26,877 nt of DNA, taken from positions 1 to 26,877 of the forward strand of contig CAYZMH010000048.1 of assembly GCA_964479445.1 (NCBI GenBank), read 5' to 3'. Each line of letters starts with the position of its first letter. Position 1 is the stretch's first letter. Source of the stretch: CAYZMH01 sp964479445. Its GTDB lineage: Bacteria; Bacteroidota; Bacteroidia; Bacteroidales; GCA-2748055. Below, piece by piece: positions 14,791 through 24,186 of the stretch. Position numbers and translations under genes: made by a program. The notes beneath the pieces were generated by a model. It saw nothing but the letters and a program-made list of their open reading frames with translations. It did no database searches and was not told the origin of the DNA.

Positions 14791-17700
14791 ATGAAAAAAA
14801 ATCAACTCACTTCCAATACTTTGAAATGGTTATGGGCCCTCCTGATTATTTCCGCGACAGGAATGGTCACGAACGCCCAGGTGGTTATCCAGCGGTGTGA
14901 TCGCGCCACCGGGTGGCAGGGGGCACAAACCATAGCGGTCGACAATGCTGATAAAAAAGAAGGCTACGGCTCATTGCAGACCGAAGCCCAGGCCGGACAG
15001 GCTACCTGGTTCTCAAAGTCTTTTTCCAGTACACAGACAGGCATTACCTCAACGGGTTACCTGGCGTTCTGGCTCTACGTATCCGATGCATCCTCGCTGA
15101 ACGGGGGACAAATTGAGGTCTCCAGCTCGGGCGGACCCGACAACCAGGAATACAACTGGAACCTCGGCAGCGCGGATGTGGCAGACGGCTGGAACCTGAT
15201 GGAACTGCAGATCAGTGACGCCGGTCAGACCGGCGGGGGTGCAGACCTGGATGGGATCAACTTCTTCCGGATTCACCAGGATGCATCCGCTCCTGTAACG
15301 GCAAAGATCGATTTCATCCGGTTTGCCCCCTCGCTGGAAGCACCGGTGTGGCCTGTCATGGATGTTCCCGAGGTGGATAACTCCACCCTTGACGGGAAGG
15401 TGATGTTTGGGTACCAGGGTTGGTTCAACCACCCTGATGACGGGGCCGGACTGGGATGGATACACTGGGGCAATTTCTATGAGCCCCTCCACTCCACCGT
15501 GGATATGTACCCCGATATGCGCGAGTATGGACAGGATGAAAAATACGATGCACACCTCTCTTTCCCCGATGGTTCCATGGCACCCGTGTACTCCTCTCAT
15601 AACAGGAACAGTGTGGTCCGGCACATGAAGTGGGTTCGCGACTATAACCTGGACGGGGTGTTCCTGCAACGGTTTATCTCCGGTGCCGATGATCAGAAAA
15701 AAATGGATCATAAAGATACCGTGACCACACACATCATGGAAGGGTGTGAGAAATACGGACGCGTGTTCGCCATCATGTACGACGGGGTGGCCAACCGCGT
15801 GGAGGATATGAAAGCTGACTGGAAACACCTGGTGGATGATATCGGGGTCACCAACAGCGACCGCTACCTGCATCACCGCGGACTCCCGCTGGTGTCCCTC
15901 TGGGGATATTCGGTGAGAGACGAGGCAACCCCCGATCAATTGGCTGAAATGATCGATTTTTTCCAGAACAACCCCGAGCCGCGGTACCGCGCCTCGGTCA
16001 AACTTGGTGTCTTCTGGAATTTCTATAATCGAAGTGAATTCCAGGAAACCTTCAAGCAGGCAGACGTGATCAGTCCGTGGTTCTCGGGAAGCACCGATTA
16101 CAACGCGGGACAGAAATGGGGCGATGATAATAACGTGGACTACATGCCGGTGGTACACCCGGGCTTTTCCTGGTACAACCTGAAGGATGCGGTGAAGAAT
16201 AAAGATCCACGCGAGGGCGGACAGTTTCTCTGGGATGAGGTGAATGATGTTATTCCTGTCAATGCCAAAAGTGTTTACATCGCTATGTTCGACGAGGTCG
16301 ACGAAGGAACAGCCATGTTCAAGCTGGCAGAGAATGACGACCAAATCCCCCGCGAAGGGTACTGGCTGCCCCTGGATGAAGACGGGTACGATCTGCCCAG
16401 CGACTGGTATCTGCGAACGGCCAGCCTGGCCACACAGATAGTAAGGGGATACGCCGATCTTGAATCTAACCTGGGGACACCACCGGTAGGGATCATGACC
16501 ATCCGTATTACCGATGAGGCCAATGATAACAACCAGGGAGCCATGGAATGTATCTTCCCTGATTTTCCAGGCGAAACGACCCTTGAATTCAGTATCGACG
16601 GAGGAACATCTTTCCCCTACTCCACCCCGGATGATGCGGGTTCGTATATCATATCCGGACTCTCCGAAGGGACCTACCCGGTCGTGGTCAGGCACGGTGC
16701 CGGTTCCGCGGAAGTGGATATGGGAGATGTGACCATCAGCAATGTCTACGAAGGACTTCCGGGTCAGGCCAACAATCCCTTTCCCGCCGATGACCAGACC
16801 GATGTGAGAGAGGATATTTCACTGGGCTGGACAGCCGGTGACCACAGCGTAACACATACCATCTACTTTGGAACCACGGAAACACCAGACTCCCTGACAT
16901 ACCAGTTTACGCCCGCGATCAATCCCGGTGAACTCGATCAGAATACAACTTACTACTGGCGCATTGATGAAAAAAACGGTTCCGGGAAAACCGAAGGACC
17001 GACCTGGAGCTTTACCACTGGGGATGGGGGCGGACCGGCCGATATGGTGGTACTGGATTATTGCGATGACGTTACAGGATGGAACTCCTCCAACGGGGTG
17101 ACACTCGATTCGGAAACCAAAAAGGAGGGGTTTGCAAGCCTCTTCTGTACAGGGGCCGAAACGAACCGCTATAATAAAAAGTTCGAAGAGCCGGTCAACA
17201 CCTTCTGTGATGAAAACAGTTACTTCAATCTCTGGCTTTACGTTTCCGATGTAAGCGCATTTGATGGAGGCGGACAGATCGAGATCACAAGCTCCGGCAG
17301 AAATGACGTGGATGAGTATAGCTGGAGTGTTACCGATCTGAACCTTTCCAACGGATGGAACGAGCTGCAGCTTCAGATAAAAGATGCATCCACCAATGGA
17401 AATCCCGATCTGAGCGCCATCAATTTTTTTCGCTTCTACCAGCATGTTACCCGGGAGATCGAAACAAGAATCGATTACCTGCATTTCAGTAATTTGGCAT
17501 TCGCACGAATTGCGGCACCAGAAAATCTTGCAGCCAGTTTGGGCGATCAGTCAGTGACACTGGACTGGGATGATAATACCGAGACAGACCTCAAAGGATA
17601 TAATCTCTACCGTTCACAAACTCCCGGCAGCGGCCGGGAAAAAGTGAATTCAGAGCTGCTCAGCGAATCGGTGTATGAAGACGCTCCCCTGGACAACGGG

Positions 17701-18069
17701 ATAACTTACTATTATGTCGTGAAAGCAGTGAACACATCGGATGAGGAGAGCCAGGCAAGCAATGAAGTGGCGGTCACCCCGGGGGAGACATCCGTTGATC
17801 CCGCACAGCATCTGAGCGGATTCAGGATCTATCCAAATCCGGCCTCCTCCCTCAGCACCGTGCAGTTCACCCTGGAAGAAGCCACACCTGTAACAGTATC
17901 CGTATACGATGTAAGCGGCCGCAAACTACATCACTTTATTGATAACGAACAGTGGAGGGCCGGTAAACACACCGTCCGGCTTCCGTTAAACGGCTTCAGC
18001 AAAGGCTCCTATATTCTGCATGTAAAAGCGGGCCGGACACTGGTAAGCGAACTGCTGGTCATTGAATAA
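14791..18069 (+). CDS. GH71/GH99-like multidomain secreted glycosidase with T9SS sorting domain
   Basis: A 1092-residue secreted protein. Signal peptide to about residue 30 (ending TNAQ). Domain order: beta-sandwich carbohydrate-binding-like domain (31-180); catalytic TIM-barrel region of the GH71/GH99-like type (about 195-555), with VMFGYQGWFNHPDDG, VFAIMYDGV, LGVFWNFYN and the acidic block AMFDEVDEGTAMFK (498-511) that is characteristic of this group; two Ig/fibronectin-like domains (565-655, 656-745); a second copy of the carbohydrate-binding-like domain (751-902); fibronectin III (908-998); and a T9SS type A domain starting FRIYPNPASS (1011-1092). The likely location is the cell surface. 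GH99 enzymes cleave endo-alpha-mannosidic bonds, GH71 alpha-1,3-glucan; this outgroup has no assigned specificity that I can state. Divergent from the Crp-type regulator. Confidence 0.78.
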   Translation: MKKNQLTSNTLKWLWALLIISATGMVTNAQVVIQRCDRATGWQGAQTIAVDNADKKEGYGSLQTEAQAGQATWFSKSFSSTQTGITSTGYLAFWLYVSDASSLNGGQIEVSSSGGPDNQEYNWNLGSADVADGWNLMELQISDAGQTGGGADLDGINFFRIHQDASAPVTAKIDFIRFAPSLEAPVWPVMDVPEVDNSTLDGKVMFGYQGWFNHPDDGAGLGWIHWGNFYEPLHSTVDMYPDMREYGQDEKYDAHLSFPDGSMAPVYSSHNRNSVVRHMKWVRDYNLDGVFLQRFISGADDQKKMDHKDTVTTHIMEGCEKYGRVFAIMYDGVANRVEDMKADWKHLVDDIGVTNSDRYLHHRGLPLVSLWGYSVRDEATPDQLAEMIDFFQNNPEPRYRASVKLGVFWNFYNRSEFQETFKQADVISPWFSGSTDYNAGQKWGDDNNVDYMPVVHPGFSWYNLKDAVKNKDPREGGQFLWDEVNDVIPVNAKSVYIAMFDEVDEGTAMFKLAENDDQIPREGYWLPLDEDGYDLPSDWYLRTASLATQIVRGYADLESNLGTPPVGIMTIRITDEANDNNQGAMECIFPDFPGETTLEFSIDGGTSFPYSTPDDAGSYIISGLSEGTYPVVVRHGAGSAEVDMGDVTISNVYEGLPGQANNPFPADDQTDVREDISLGWTAGDHSVTHTIYFGTTETPDSLTYQFTPAINPGELDQNTTYYWRIDEKNGSGKTEGPTWSFTTGDGGGPADMVVLDYCDDVTGWNSSNGVTLDSETKKEGFASLFCTGAETNRYNKKFEEPVNTFCDENSYFNLWLYVSDVSAFDGGGQIEITSSGRNDVDEYSWSVTDLNLSNGWNELQLQIKDASTNGNPDLSAINFFRFYQHVTREIETRIDYLHFSNLAFARIAAPENLAASLGDQSVTLDWDDNTETDLKGYNLYRSQTPGSGREKVNSELLSESVYEDAPLDNGITYYYVVKAVNTSDEESQASNEVAVTPGETSVDPAQHLSGFRIYPNPASSLSTVQFTLEEATPVTVSVYDVSGRKLHHFIDNEQWRAGKHTVRLPLNGFSKGSYILHVKAGRTLVSELLVIE

Positions 18070-18197
18070 TTTAGCCGTCAAAGCGTTATAGTCAACTGCC
18101 GTTCGTTCAGTAAGTGAATTACCGGCTTGTTGCAACGAACCGACCGGTACCGGCTAATATTTCTGCCGGCATCCTGCGGAGCTGGGAGATCCCCGGT

Positions 18198-20405
18198 TCA
18201 ATCAGATAAAAGTACCACCTTGCGGCTCTTTGCCCGGGAATTGGTCTTCAGCTGGTAATAGTACACTCCCGGGGGAACCGCGGCATGGCTCTGGCTGGTC
18301 CCGTCCCAGGTGACCGACCATTTCCCGGCAGGCTGGTGCTGGTTCACCAGCGTGCACACCTCCTGTCCGCCGGCATTGAATAGTTTCAGCACCACATTCC
18401 CTGGTTTGAAAAGCTGGTAATCGATGGTGGTATTCTGAACGAAGGGATTGGGGTAACACCTGAGGTTGAAGGGATCACTTCCCTGGTCCCGGGTCCTCTC
18501 CAGCGCATTGACACCGGAAGTGTCCACGGGGATAAAAGAATAGAGGTCTTCCTGCCTGACTACCATCGCACTCCTGTCGCCCACCACCTCGGCCACATGC
18601 GGTCCCTCCGGAATAAGGTCCACCCAGCAATCTGCCATGGAGTTATACGCATAATACTTGCCCCAGTAATCATACTCATGGGTGGCAATCACCAGCCCTA
18701 TATGTCCTTCATCTTTGGTTATGTTAGGCTCTTCCCCGATGGTTTTGGTAGTCCACTGATCAGAAGCCGCACTGTATCCGTATAATGTCTTACCGGCTTT
18801 GTCGAAAAAAGCAGCCGATGCCGTCCCCATACCGAACTTGTTAAATTCCACATTCATCTCGTGGAGGCTGCAGTCTTCAGCGTTAAGCAGAATAGAATTC
18901 GCACCGGCGCCTGCATACACCAGGTTATCCTTTATGTAGTAGTAGACATTCTCTTCAAAGTCAAATACCATCACGGAATCCTGCAATGCAGAGTATACGA
19001 CAATATCATCATGGTTACTGTCATCAAAAATGTAAACATGAGGTGCCGCAATCTCCCCCGCATAGGTATTCTTTTTCACATCCTTCCACTGCCAGGTGTT
19101 GCGGTTCCCGTTGTAGAAATAGATCCTCATCTCATCGGTATCGTCACTGGCCCGCAACAGCACCAGGTAATCATCTCCCGCTGTGACAAAACCGCTTCGT
19201 TCATAAATCAAATCCACATAGCTCCCCAGACCTGTAAGAGGATTATAGCCCCACACCCTGTCCGCATCAAAACATCCGAAAACGCTTCCTCCCAAAGTGA
19301 AAAAGCTGGTCGTACTGGTATACACCAGGTCGGTGCTTACCCGGCTGAAGCTGCCGTCGGCACCCGAATAGAAATAGAAGATCCACTTTCTGGAATCCTT
19401 TTCCAGGCCATGATCCATGCCATAGCGAGCCCCGGAATACCCACTGCCATCGTACCCTTCCACCTCCAGGTCAATATCATAGCTCGCCGAATTCCACTCC
19501 CCCAGCAACGTGCTGTACCCGTAGAATTTTGCTTTTGCCAGCACCGAGGGAGTGACCAGCGTCCTGAAACCAATCATGTAAGCCGTAACAAGATCGGCTT
19601 CCATAGTGGGCTCAAAAGGGATCACCACTCGTTCATTATCCTCCGGGGCGTACTGAATTACATCAAATTGGTTGTCCAGGGCACTGTACCCGATAACCTG
19701 GTAATCCTCACCGGAACCTGATTTATCCCTGATCCCGCAGAACCCGTGATCGTACTCCGGCCGGGTGAAAAAACATCCATTCTCCAGGCTGTTAAACGAG
19801 GCAGTATGCGAACTGTATACCACGTTTTTGATATTCCCGTAATAATCGGGGGTTAAAAGCGCGGTGATAACGCAATCATCCTTCGGATAAAACAGTCCGT
19901 AACTGAAATTATCCGGACAACCATAGTCATAATGCTGCCAGCTGCCAATCCTGCTGTCAAATACGTAAAACCTCCTGTCTGAAACAAAGAATGCAATGCT
20001 GTCGCTGCACCCGTAACTTCGGAATCGCTCCTCGTAATCTTCTTTAAGAAGCTCCCCCTCATAGCTGATCGTGTCCCAGTCACCGGTACATGAACTGTAC
20101 CCAAACAGCAGATCATCCGACCAGGCCAGGGCCACCGCCCCCCGGCCCTGCAGAGCGTTAAACGACCTTACCGATCCCATGTCGGCCTTCAGCCAGTCAC
20201 CATGCTGCACATCGGATACCAGGACAACCTGTGAATTAGCTCTCGTATAGGCACAACAAGCGTCTCCGCAGTCATACATATGCGCTCCGCTACCCAATCC
20301 ATCCAGGGAATGGTGAATCCATACACCCTCCTGCGAATACACCTCACCCAACGCATGGATCAATAGCAGAATAAAAAATACCGAACCCGGTTTTTTAAAA
20401 TCCAT
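18198..20405 (-). CDS. Secreted kelch-like propeller protein with T9SS sorting domain
   Basis: The 735-residue protein has a signal peptide (FFILLLIHALGEVYSQ) and no catalytic motif I recognise. Residues about 60-600 are built from roughly 13 degenerate units of 36-57 residues with a shared core of hydrophobic-x-Y-(S/N/D) followed six to eight residues later by Trp or Phe, for example FGYSSCTGDWDTISYEG (101), YVFDSRIGSWQHYDYG (147), FYGYSTLLGEWNSASYD (294), LYGYSAASDQWTTKTIGE (541) and YYAYNSMADCWVDLIPEG (584). This resembles kelch blades, so one or two beta-propellers are likely. The C-terminus (645-735) is an FlgD-like T9SS sorting domain with CYPNPFVQNTTIDYQL and PPGVYYYQLKT. Probably a surface or released binding protein. 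It is convergent with the GH71/99-like gene. Confidence 0.7.
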   Translation of the reverse strand: MDFKKPGSVFFILLLIHALGEVYSQEGVWIHHSLDGLGSGAHMYDCGDACCAYTRANSQVVLVSDVQHGDWLKADMGSVRSFNALQGRGAVALAWSDDLLFGYSSCTGDWDTISYEGELLKEDYEERFRSYGCSDSIAFFVSDRRFYVFDSRIGSWQHYDYGCPDNFSYGLFYPKDDCVITALLTPDYYGNIKNVVYSSHTASFNSLENGCFFTRPEYDHGFCGIRDKSGSGEDYQVIGYSALDNQFDVIQYAPEDNERVVIPFEPTMEADLVTAYMIGFRTLVTPSVLAKAKFYGYSTLLGEWNSASYDIDLEVEGYDGSGYSGARYGMDHGLEKDSRKWIFYFYSGADGSFSRVSTDLVYTSTTSFFTLGGSVFGCFDADRVWGYNPLTGLGSYVDLIYERSGFVTAGDDYLVLLRASDDTDEMRIYFYNGNRNTWQWKDVKKNTYAGEIAAPHVYIFDDSNHDDIVVYSALQDSVMVFDFEENVYYYIKDNLVYAGAGANSILLNAEDCSLHEMNVEFNKFGMGTASAAFFDKAGKTLYGYSAASDQWTTKTIGEEPNITKDEGHIGLVIATHEYDYWGKYYAYNSMADCWVDLIPEGPHVAEVVGDRSAMVVRQEDLYSFIPVDTSGVNALERTRDQGSDPFNLRCYPNPFVQNTTIDYQLFKPGNVVLKLFNAGGQEVCTLVNQHQPAGKWSVTWDGTSQSHAAVPPGVYYYQLKTNSRAKSRKVVLLSD

Positions 20406-20409
20406 AGCG

Positions 20410-20443
20410 AGTAAAGTTAGTTGATTATCAATAAGTAAAGTTA
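20410..20443. repeat. 10-bp direct repeat just upstream of the propeller-protein gene
   Basis: AGTAAAGTTA occurs at 20410-20419 and 20434-20443, 24 bp apart, beginning five bases upstream of the minus-strand ATG. Read on the minus strand each copy contains TAACTTTA, one mismatch from the Bacteroidota -7 box TAnnTTTG. It may be a duplicated promoter element or an operator. Confidence 0.4.
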
Positions 20444-20568
20444 ACTCCGGCAGGGATAAAAGTCAATGATTTCCGCATCTATTTTTTCTATGAAAAACCG
20501 GGGAACAGGATGTCATCTCCGGGAAACCATACCAACCCTACTGTAAGTATTTTTTGATAATTATTTTA

Positions 20569-20596
20569 CATTTTGTATATTGCATTTTGTATATTA
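20569..20596. repeat. Two tandem copies of a 14-bp AT-rich unit before the ATPase gene
   Basis: CATTTTGTATATTG (20569-20582) is followed directly by CATTTTGTATATTA (20583-20596). The pair ends 16 bases before the chosen ATPase start, so it lies in the leader or promoter region and could affect expression by copy-number change. Confidence 0.6.
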
Positions 20597-20612
20597 TGAT
20601 TTGCGCCATATC

Positions 20613-21734
20613 ATGAACAGAACCAATCCATTTCCAACCACGGGGTATATCGGACCAGACTATTTTTGTGACCGGGAAAAGGAAATCCGGCAGCTCAGGG
20701 ATAACCTTGCAGGGAACAATTCAACCACGCTGATCGCATTGCGCCGACTGGGAAAGACAGCCCTTATCCGCCACCTTTTTCATTATACCAGGAAAGACTA
20801 TACCACGATTTATCTCGATATCCTTCCCACTGAAAATACCGAACAATTCTTCAACCAATTCATCACATCCGTATCCCGCTCAATCCCGGAAAAAGCAAGT
20901 GCCGGGAAGAAAATATGGAACTTTATCCGCTCCCTTCGTCCGGCCATCACCTACGATTCGCTCCAGGGAATACCTACCATCACGGTAAAAGCCGATGCCG
21001 AAGAGAGTAAACGATCCATGGCAGACCTGTTCGGGTTACTGGAAGAGCACACATCCCCCGTGCTCATCGCGATCGATGAATTTCAACAGATCCTGAGTTA
21101 CCCCGAATCCAATACCGATGCCTGGTTGCGCTCGGTCATTCAAAAACTCAATAACGTAAACTTTATTTTTTCCGGCAGTCAGCAACACCTGATGCAGGAC
21201 CTGTTCACCAATCCTGCCAGGCCCTTTTTCCGCAGCACGCAGTTCATGAAGATGGAACGGATCGACCGCACGCAATACAGGGATTTTATCATACGACATT
21301 TCAACGGGGCAAAAAAGAAGATGCCGGAGAAGGTGGCCGGGGAGATCCTGGAATGGACCGAAACGCACACTTACTATGTGCAGTTGCTCTGCAACCGGGT
21401 TTTCACGCAATCCGACCGGTCAGTGACAACCGGTGACTGGAAGAGGGAAGCTGAAAAACTGATTAAAGAACAGGAGTTTGTCTTTTTCAATTACCGGGAG
21501 ATGCTCACAAAACCCCAGTGGTCGTTACTGAAAGCCATCGCTGCAGAAGGCAACGTCTATCAGCCCACCTCGTCAGCATTCCTTACAAAGTACAAGCTTG
21601 GGAATCCGGCCACGGTAAGGCGTTCGCTCACTTCCCTGGAAAAGATGGAACTGGTCTACCGGGAAACCGACCACAGCGGAAACCGCTTCTACGGGATCTA
21701 TGACCTGCTCTTCCGGCGATGGATCCAGGGATAA
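20613..21734 (+). CDS. STAND-like (archaeal-type) AAA ATPase with C-terminal winged helix
   Basis: Start chosen at the ATG at 20613 (MNRTNPFPTTGYIGPDYF), since the conserved FxGPxYFCDREKE beginning of these ATPases follows at once; an ATG at 20580 would lie inside a tandem repeat. The 373-residue product has Walker A LIALRRLGKTAL (residues 40-51, Gly47-Lys48-Thr49), Walker B VLIAIDEFQQ (150-159) and a sensor-like segment NFIFSGSQQ (183-191). A C-terminal winged-helix region (about 300-350; PQWSLLKAIAAEG, NPATVRRSLTSLEKMELVY) ends the protein. Such MNS/archaeal ATPase-clade proteins are frequent orphans in Bacteroidota, with no agreed function; regulatory or mobile-defence roles have been suggested for relatives. 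It is monocistronic and convergent with the HYR-repeat gene. Confidence 0.78.
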   Translation: MNRTNPFPTTGYIGPDYFCDREKEIRQLRDNLAGNNSTTLIALRRLGKTALIRHLFHYTRKDYTTIYLDILPTENTEQFFNQFITSVSRSIPEKASAGKKIWNFIRSLRPAITYDSLQGIPTITVKADAEESKRSMADLFGLLEEHTSPVLIAIDEFQQILSYPESNTDAWLRSVIQKLNNVNFIFSGSQQHLMQDLFTNPARPFFRSTQFMKMERIDRTQYRDFIIRHFNGAKKKMPEKVAGEILEWTETHTYYVQLLCNRVFTQSDRSVTTGDWKREAEKLIKEQEFVFFNYREMLTKPQWSLLKAIAAEGNVYQPTSSAFLTKYKLGNPATVRRSLTSLEKMELVYRETDHSGNRFYGIYDLLFRRWIQG

Positions 21735-21778
21735 CCCGGTCATACCCTTACCTGGCAAAGGATAACGCATTCACCGGG

Positions 21779-24016
21779 CTACTGCTCCTCTACCACCACC
21801 CTCCTGGTGAATACCTGTCCGTTTGCACGGATGCGAAGGAAATAGATCCCTCCGGGCCGACCTGAAATGTCCACCCTGCACTCATTTCCCGGTTCCTCCA
21901 GGGTTCGAATCACCCTCCCGGTTATATCGGCAATGTCGATCCGGGTGATCTCGGTCCGACCCTCCACAGTTACCCAGCCAGAAGAAGGATTGGGATACAC
22001 CATGATTCCGTTTACCCCCTTTTCATCCATCCCCACATAAGCCTGCACGGTCACGTTGAAGCTGCAGGAGCTGCTGTTCCCGTATGCATCCGTTGCAGTC
22101 CAGGTGATCATGGTGGGCCCCTCTTCAAGCTGCGCGCCGCTGAGGCTGGCCGACTGGTTCACGTCGTTGACCCATTCCACCTCATCGCAGTTATCGGTCA
22201 CCGAAGCGGGATCCCATTCATCCCCGGGAACCGTATAACGGGAGGCTCCTTCTTCCATCATCACCTCCTGGTCTTCCATACATTCGATCACCGGGGAGAA
22301 AAAGTCGGTCGTATTTACCGCAACGGTGCACGTCCCGCTGTTACCCGATTCATCGACAGCGGTGAGGGTCACCAGGGTGGTATCTTGAATGGAGGTACCC
22401 GGAACAGGCTCCTGGGTAACCGTGTAGCTGTTGCACTCCGTAACCGCCAGATCGGCATGCCCGGTCAGATCGGGCAGACCGGCACTGCAGGCTTCATCCA
22501 GTTGAACTTCAGGCGCACCGGAAAATGCAACCACCGGATCGATCTCATCGGTGATCTCCAGGTTGAACGATACTTCAGAGGTGTTCCCGGCCTCATCCGT
22601 AACCGTGAGTGTAACCTCGTGGTTCGTTCCGTCTAAAACGTTACCTGCTGCGGGCTCCTGCGTGATCGTAAAACCCGTGGAATGTTCATCATTCGCAATG
22701 ACTTCTGCAGTATAATCGGGCAACACCACCTCACCGTTCGCGTCTCCTGCGATCCTCACATCGTCGTGCGTCGAGGAGATTACCGGCGGGGTATGATCGG
22801 CGTAAAAGTTTAATGTGTCAACGGTTTTGTTAAGAGCTTTGTCAAACGCCATGATTAAAAGCTGATGTTCACCCTCCGGGATGCCTTTGATCAGAGTGTC
22901 TGACCTGTTTCCCAGCTCCACCGGTTGTTCTCCGTCCAGGGAGTAGAGGAAGGTATGTATGCCGCTCACGGTGTCACTTCCTGTCCAGGCCAGCTTCAAA
23001 GAATCTGTCTCAATGAGGGTATCATTCAGCGGAAGGGCCCGCACCAGGGAGGGCCTCTCCGTATCGATCCGTGCATACAATCTTTTCACTTCACTCTCAT
23101 GTCCCACCCTGTCTCTTGCCTTAAAGGCAAAGTTGTGATACCCGTTTTCCAGTGTCATGACCACTTCAGAGAAGACCGGATTGAATTCCCCGTCACCCCC
23201 GGCCATATAGCGGTCATATATCCCGCTGCCGATATCCGAGACATTGATCATGATACGTACCGTGGGATACCTGGACCAGCCGGGATCCGGATTCCCCGTG
23301 GCAATACCGTACCCGTCGTAGGGATGACAGTTAGGAGGATCCAGGTCCACCCTGATGCAGTTTTTCTCCCCCGAACCGGCCAGTCCGAGGTTGTCTATCG
23401 CCCTGAATTGATAGGAGTGCTCCCCGGTGGTCAGTGCAGGTGTATACCCCGAATGGACCGTCTGGTAACTGCCATTGTTCACCGACACCTCGTAGTGGTG
23501 CACACCGCTGCCAGGGTCACCCGGATTGGACCACGTAAAGGTAAGGTCTGACCGTGAGGTCCAGTTAAAGGGGGTGGTGTAGGAGACCGGGTAGCCATTG
23601 GCACTGACCGACATGTAGTTCGGTCCGTTCCGGTCAACGTAGAAATCCGGACCCTTGTATTCGTTGGTCCACCGCCAGCTTAAGCCGTCCCTGATCTCAA
23701 ACCGGGCAAACCAGCTGTACCTTCCCGTAGGCAGGTCTTCGATCCACTGAAAAACATCACCCTGCCGCACTGTGTTCCACACCCTCTCATAGGATCCTCC
23801 ATGGGGAACACTGGTCACACGAATGGTCATATGGTTGAAAGGCGTGCCATACTCGGCCATCAGCCAGGGCCGGGCAATGTTCTGCCAGGTGGTCCAGCGG
23901 TTCTCCGGCGAATGATCGTAGGAGCGGTATACCTCCAGGATCTGGGCATGCAACGAAATGGAGATAAGAAGACCGATAGACATAAGAAGAGGGATACGTT
24001 TTTGCGGAAGTTTCAT
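21779..24016 (-). CDS. Secreted Ig/HYR-repeat protein with T9SS sorting domain
   Basis: The 745-residue protein begins with a signal peptide ending SISLHAQ. Residues 25-128 form an N-terminal, Trp-rich domain (WTTWQNIARPWLMAEYGTPF). Residues about 130-405 hold three Ig-like repeats of the type seen in Bacteroidota surface proteins, each with a SGxxxYxxSxDG-like centre and an AxDxxGxxS-like close. Residues 409-660 hold three HYR-like domains closing with TVTDEAGNTS, TAVDESGNSG and TATDAYGNSSS. Residues 671-745 are a T9SS type A domain (IMVYPNPSSGWVTVEG, then PGGIYFLRIRANGQVFTRRV). There is no catalytic module, so an adhesive or structural surface role is inferred. It is divergent from the LsrG-like gene. 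Confidence 0.75.
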   Translation of the reverse strand: MKLPQKRIPLLMSIGLLISISLHAQILEVYRSYDHSPENRWTTWQNIARPWLMAEYGTPFNHMTIRVTSVPHGGSYERVWNTVRQGDVFQWIEDLPTGRYSWFARFEIRDGLSWRWTNEYKGPDFYVDRNGPNYMSVSANGYPVSYTTPFNWTSRSDLTFTWSNPGDPGSGVHHYEVSVNNGSYQTVHSGYTPALTTGEHSYQFRAIDNLGLAGSGEKNCIRVDLDPPNCHPYDGYGIATGNPDPGWSRYPTVRIMINVSDIGSGIYDRYMAGGDGEFNPVFSEVVMTLENGYHNFAFKARDRVGHESEVKRLYARIDTERPSLVRALPLNDTLIETDSLKLAWTGSDTVSGIHTFLYSLDGEQPVELGNRSDTLIKGIPEGEHQLLIMAFDKALNKTVDTLNFYADHTPPVISSTHDDVRIAGDANGEVVLPDYTAEVIANDEHSTGFTITQEPAAGNVLDGTNHEVTLTVTDEAGNTSEVSFNLEITDEIDPVVAFSGAPEVQLDEACSAGLPDLTGHADLAVTECNSYTVTQEPVPGTSIQDTTLVTLTAVDESGNSGTCTVAVNTTDFFSPVIECMEDQEVMMEEGASRYTVPGDEWDPASVTDNCDEVEWVNDVNQSASLSGAQLEEGPTMITWTATDAYGNSSSCSFNVTVQAYVGMDEKGVNGIMVYPNPSSGWVTVEGRTEITRIDIADITGRVIRTLEEPGNECRVDISGRPGGIYFLRIRANGQVFTRRVVVEEQ

Positions 24017-24186
24017 AAGAGTCTGATTGTTGGGGTTCCGGTAAATATAATAAGAAAAAGCATACCGCTTTTACGTTTTTCTTAAAAGAATCGTTTCTGT
24101 AACCTCTCTGAAATAATCATCCGGACTTTTTCACACCTTGTAAAGATTTGTTATCTTTTTCCGGTTGATTCAAAAAAATAATTGCT

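Noticed and set aside
15049..16695. A 548-codon open frame on the minus strand opposite the GH71/99-like gene
   Set aside because: It lies fully antisense to a gene with clear domains, has no recognisable motif and is explained by GC-ending codons of the real gene keeping the opposite frame open.
18070..18197. A terminator hairpin between the convergent glycosidase and propeller genes
   Set aside because: Several ACCGG/CCGGT words occur near 18120-18160, but no single stem followed by a T run could be drawn with confidence.
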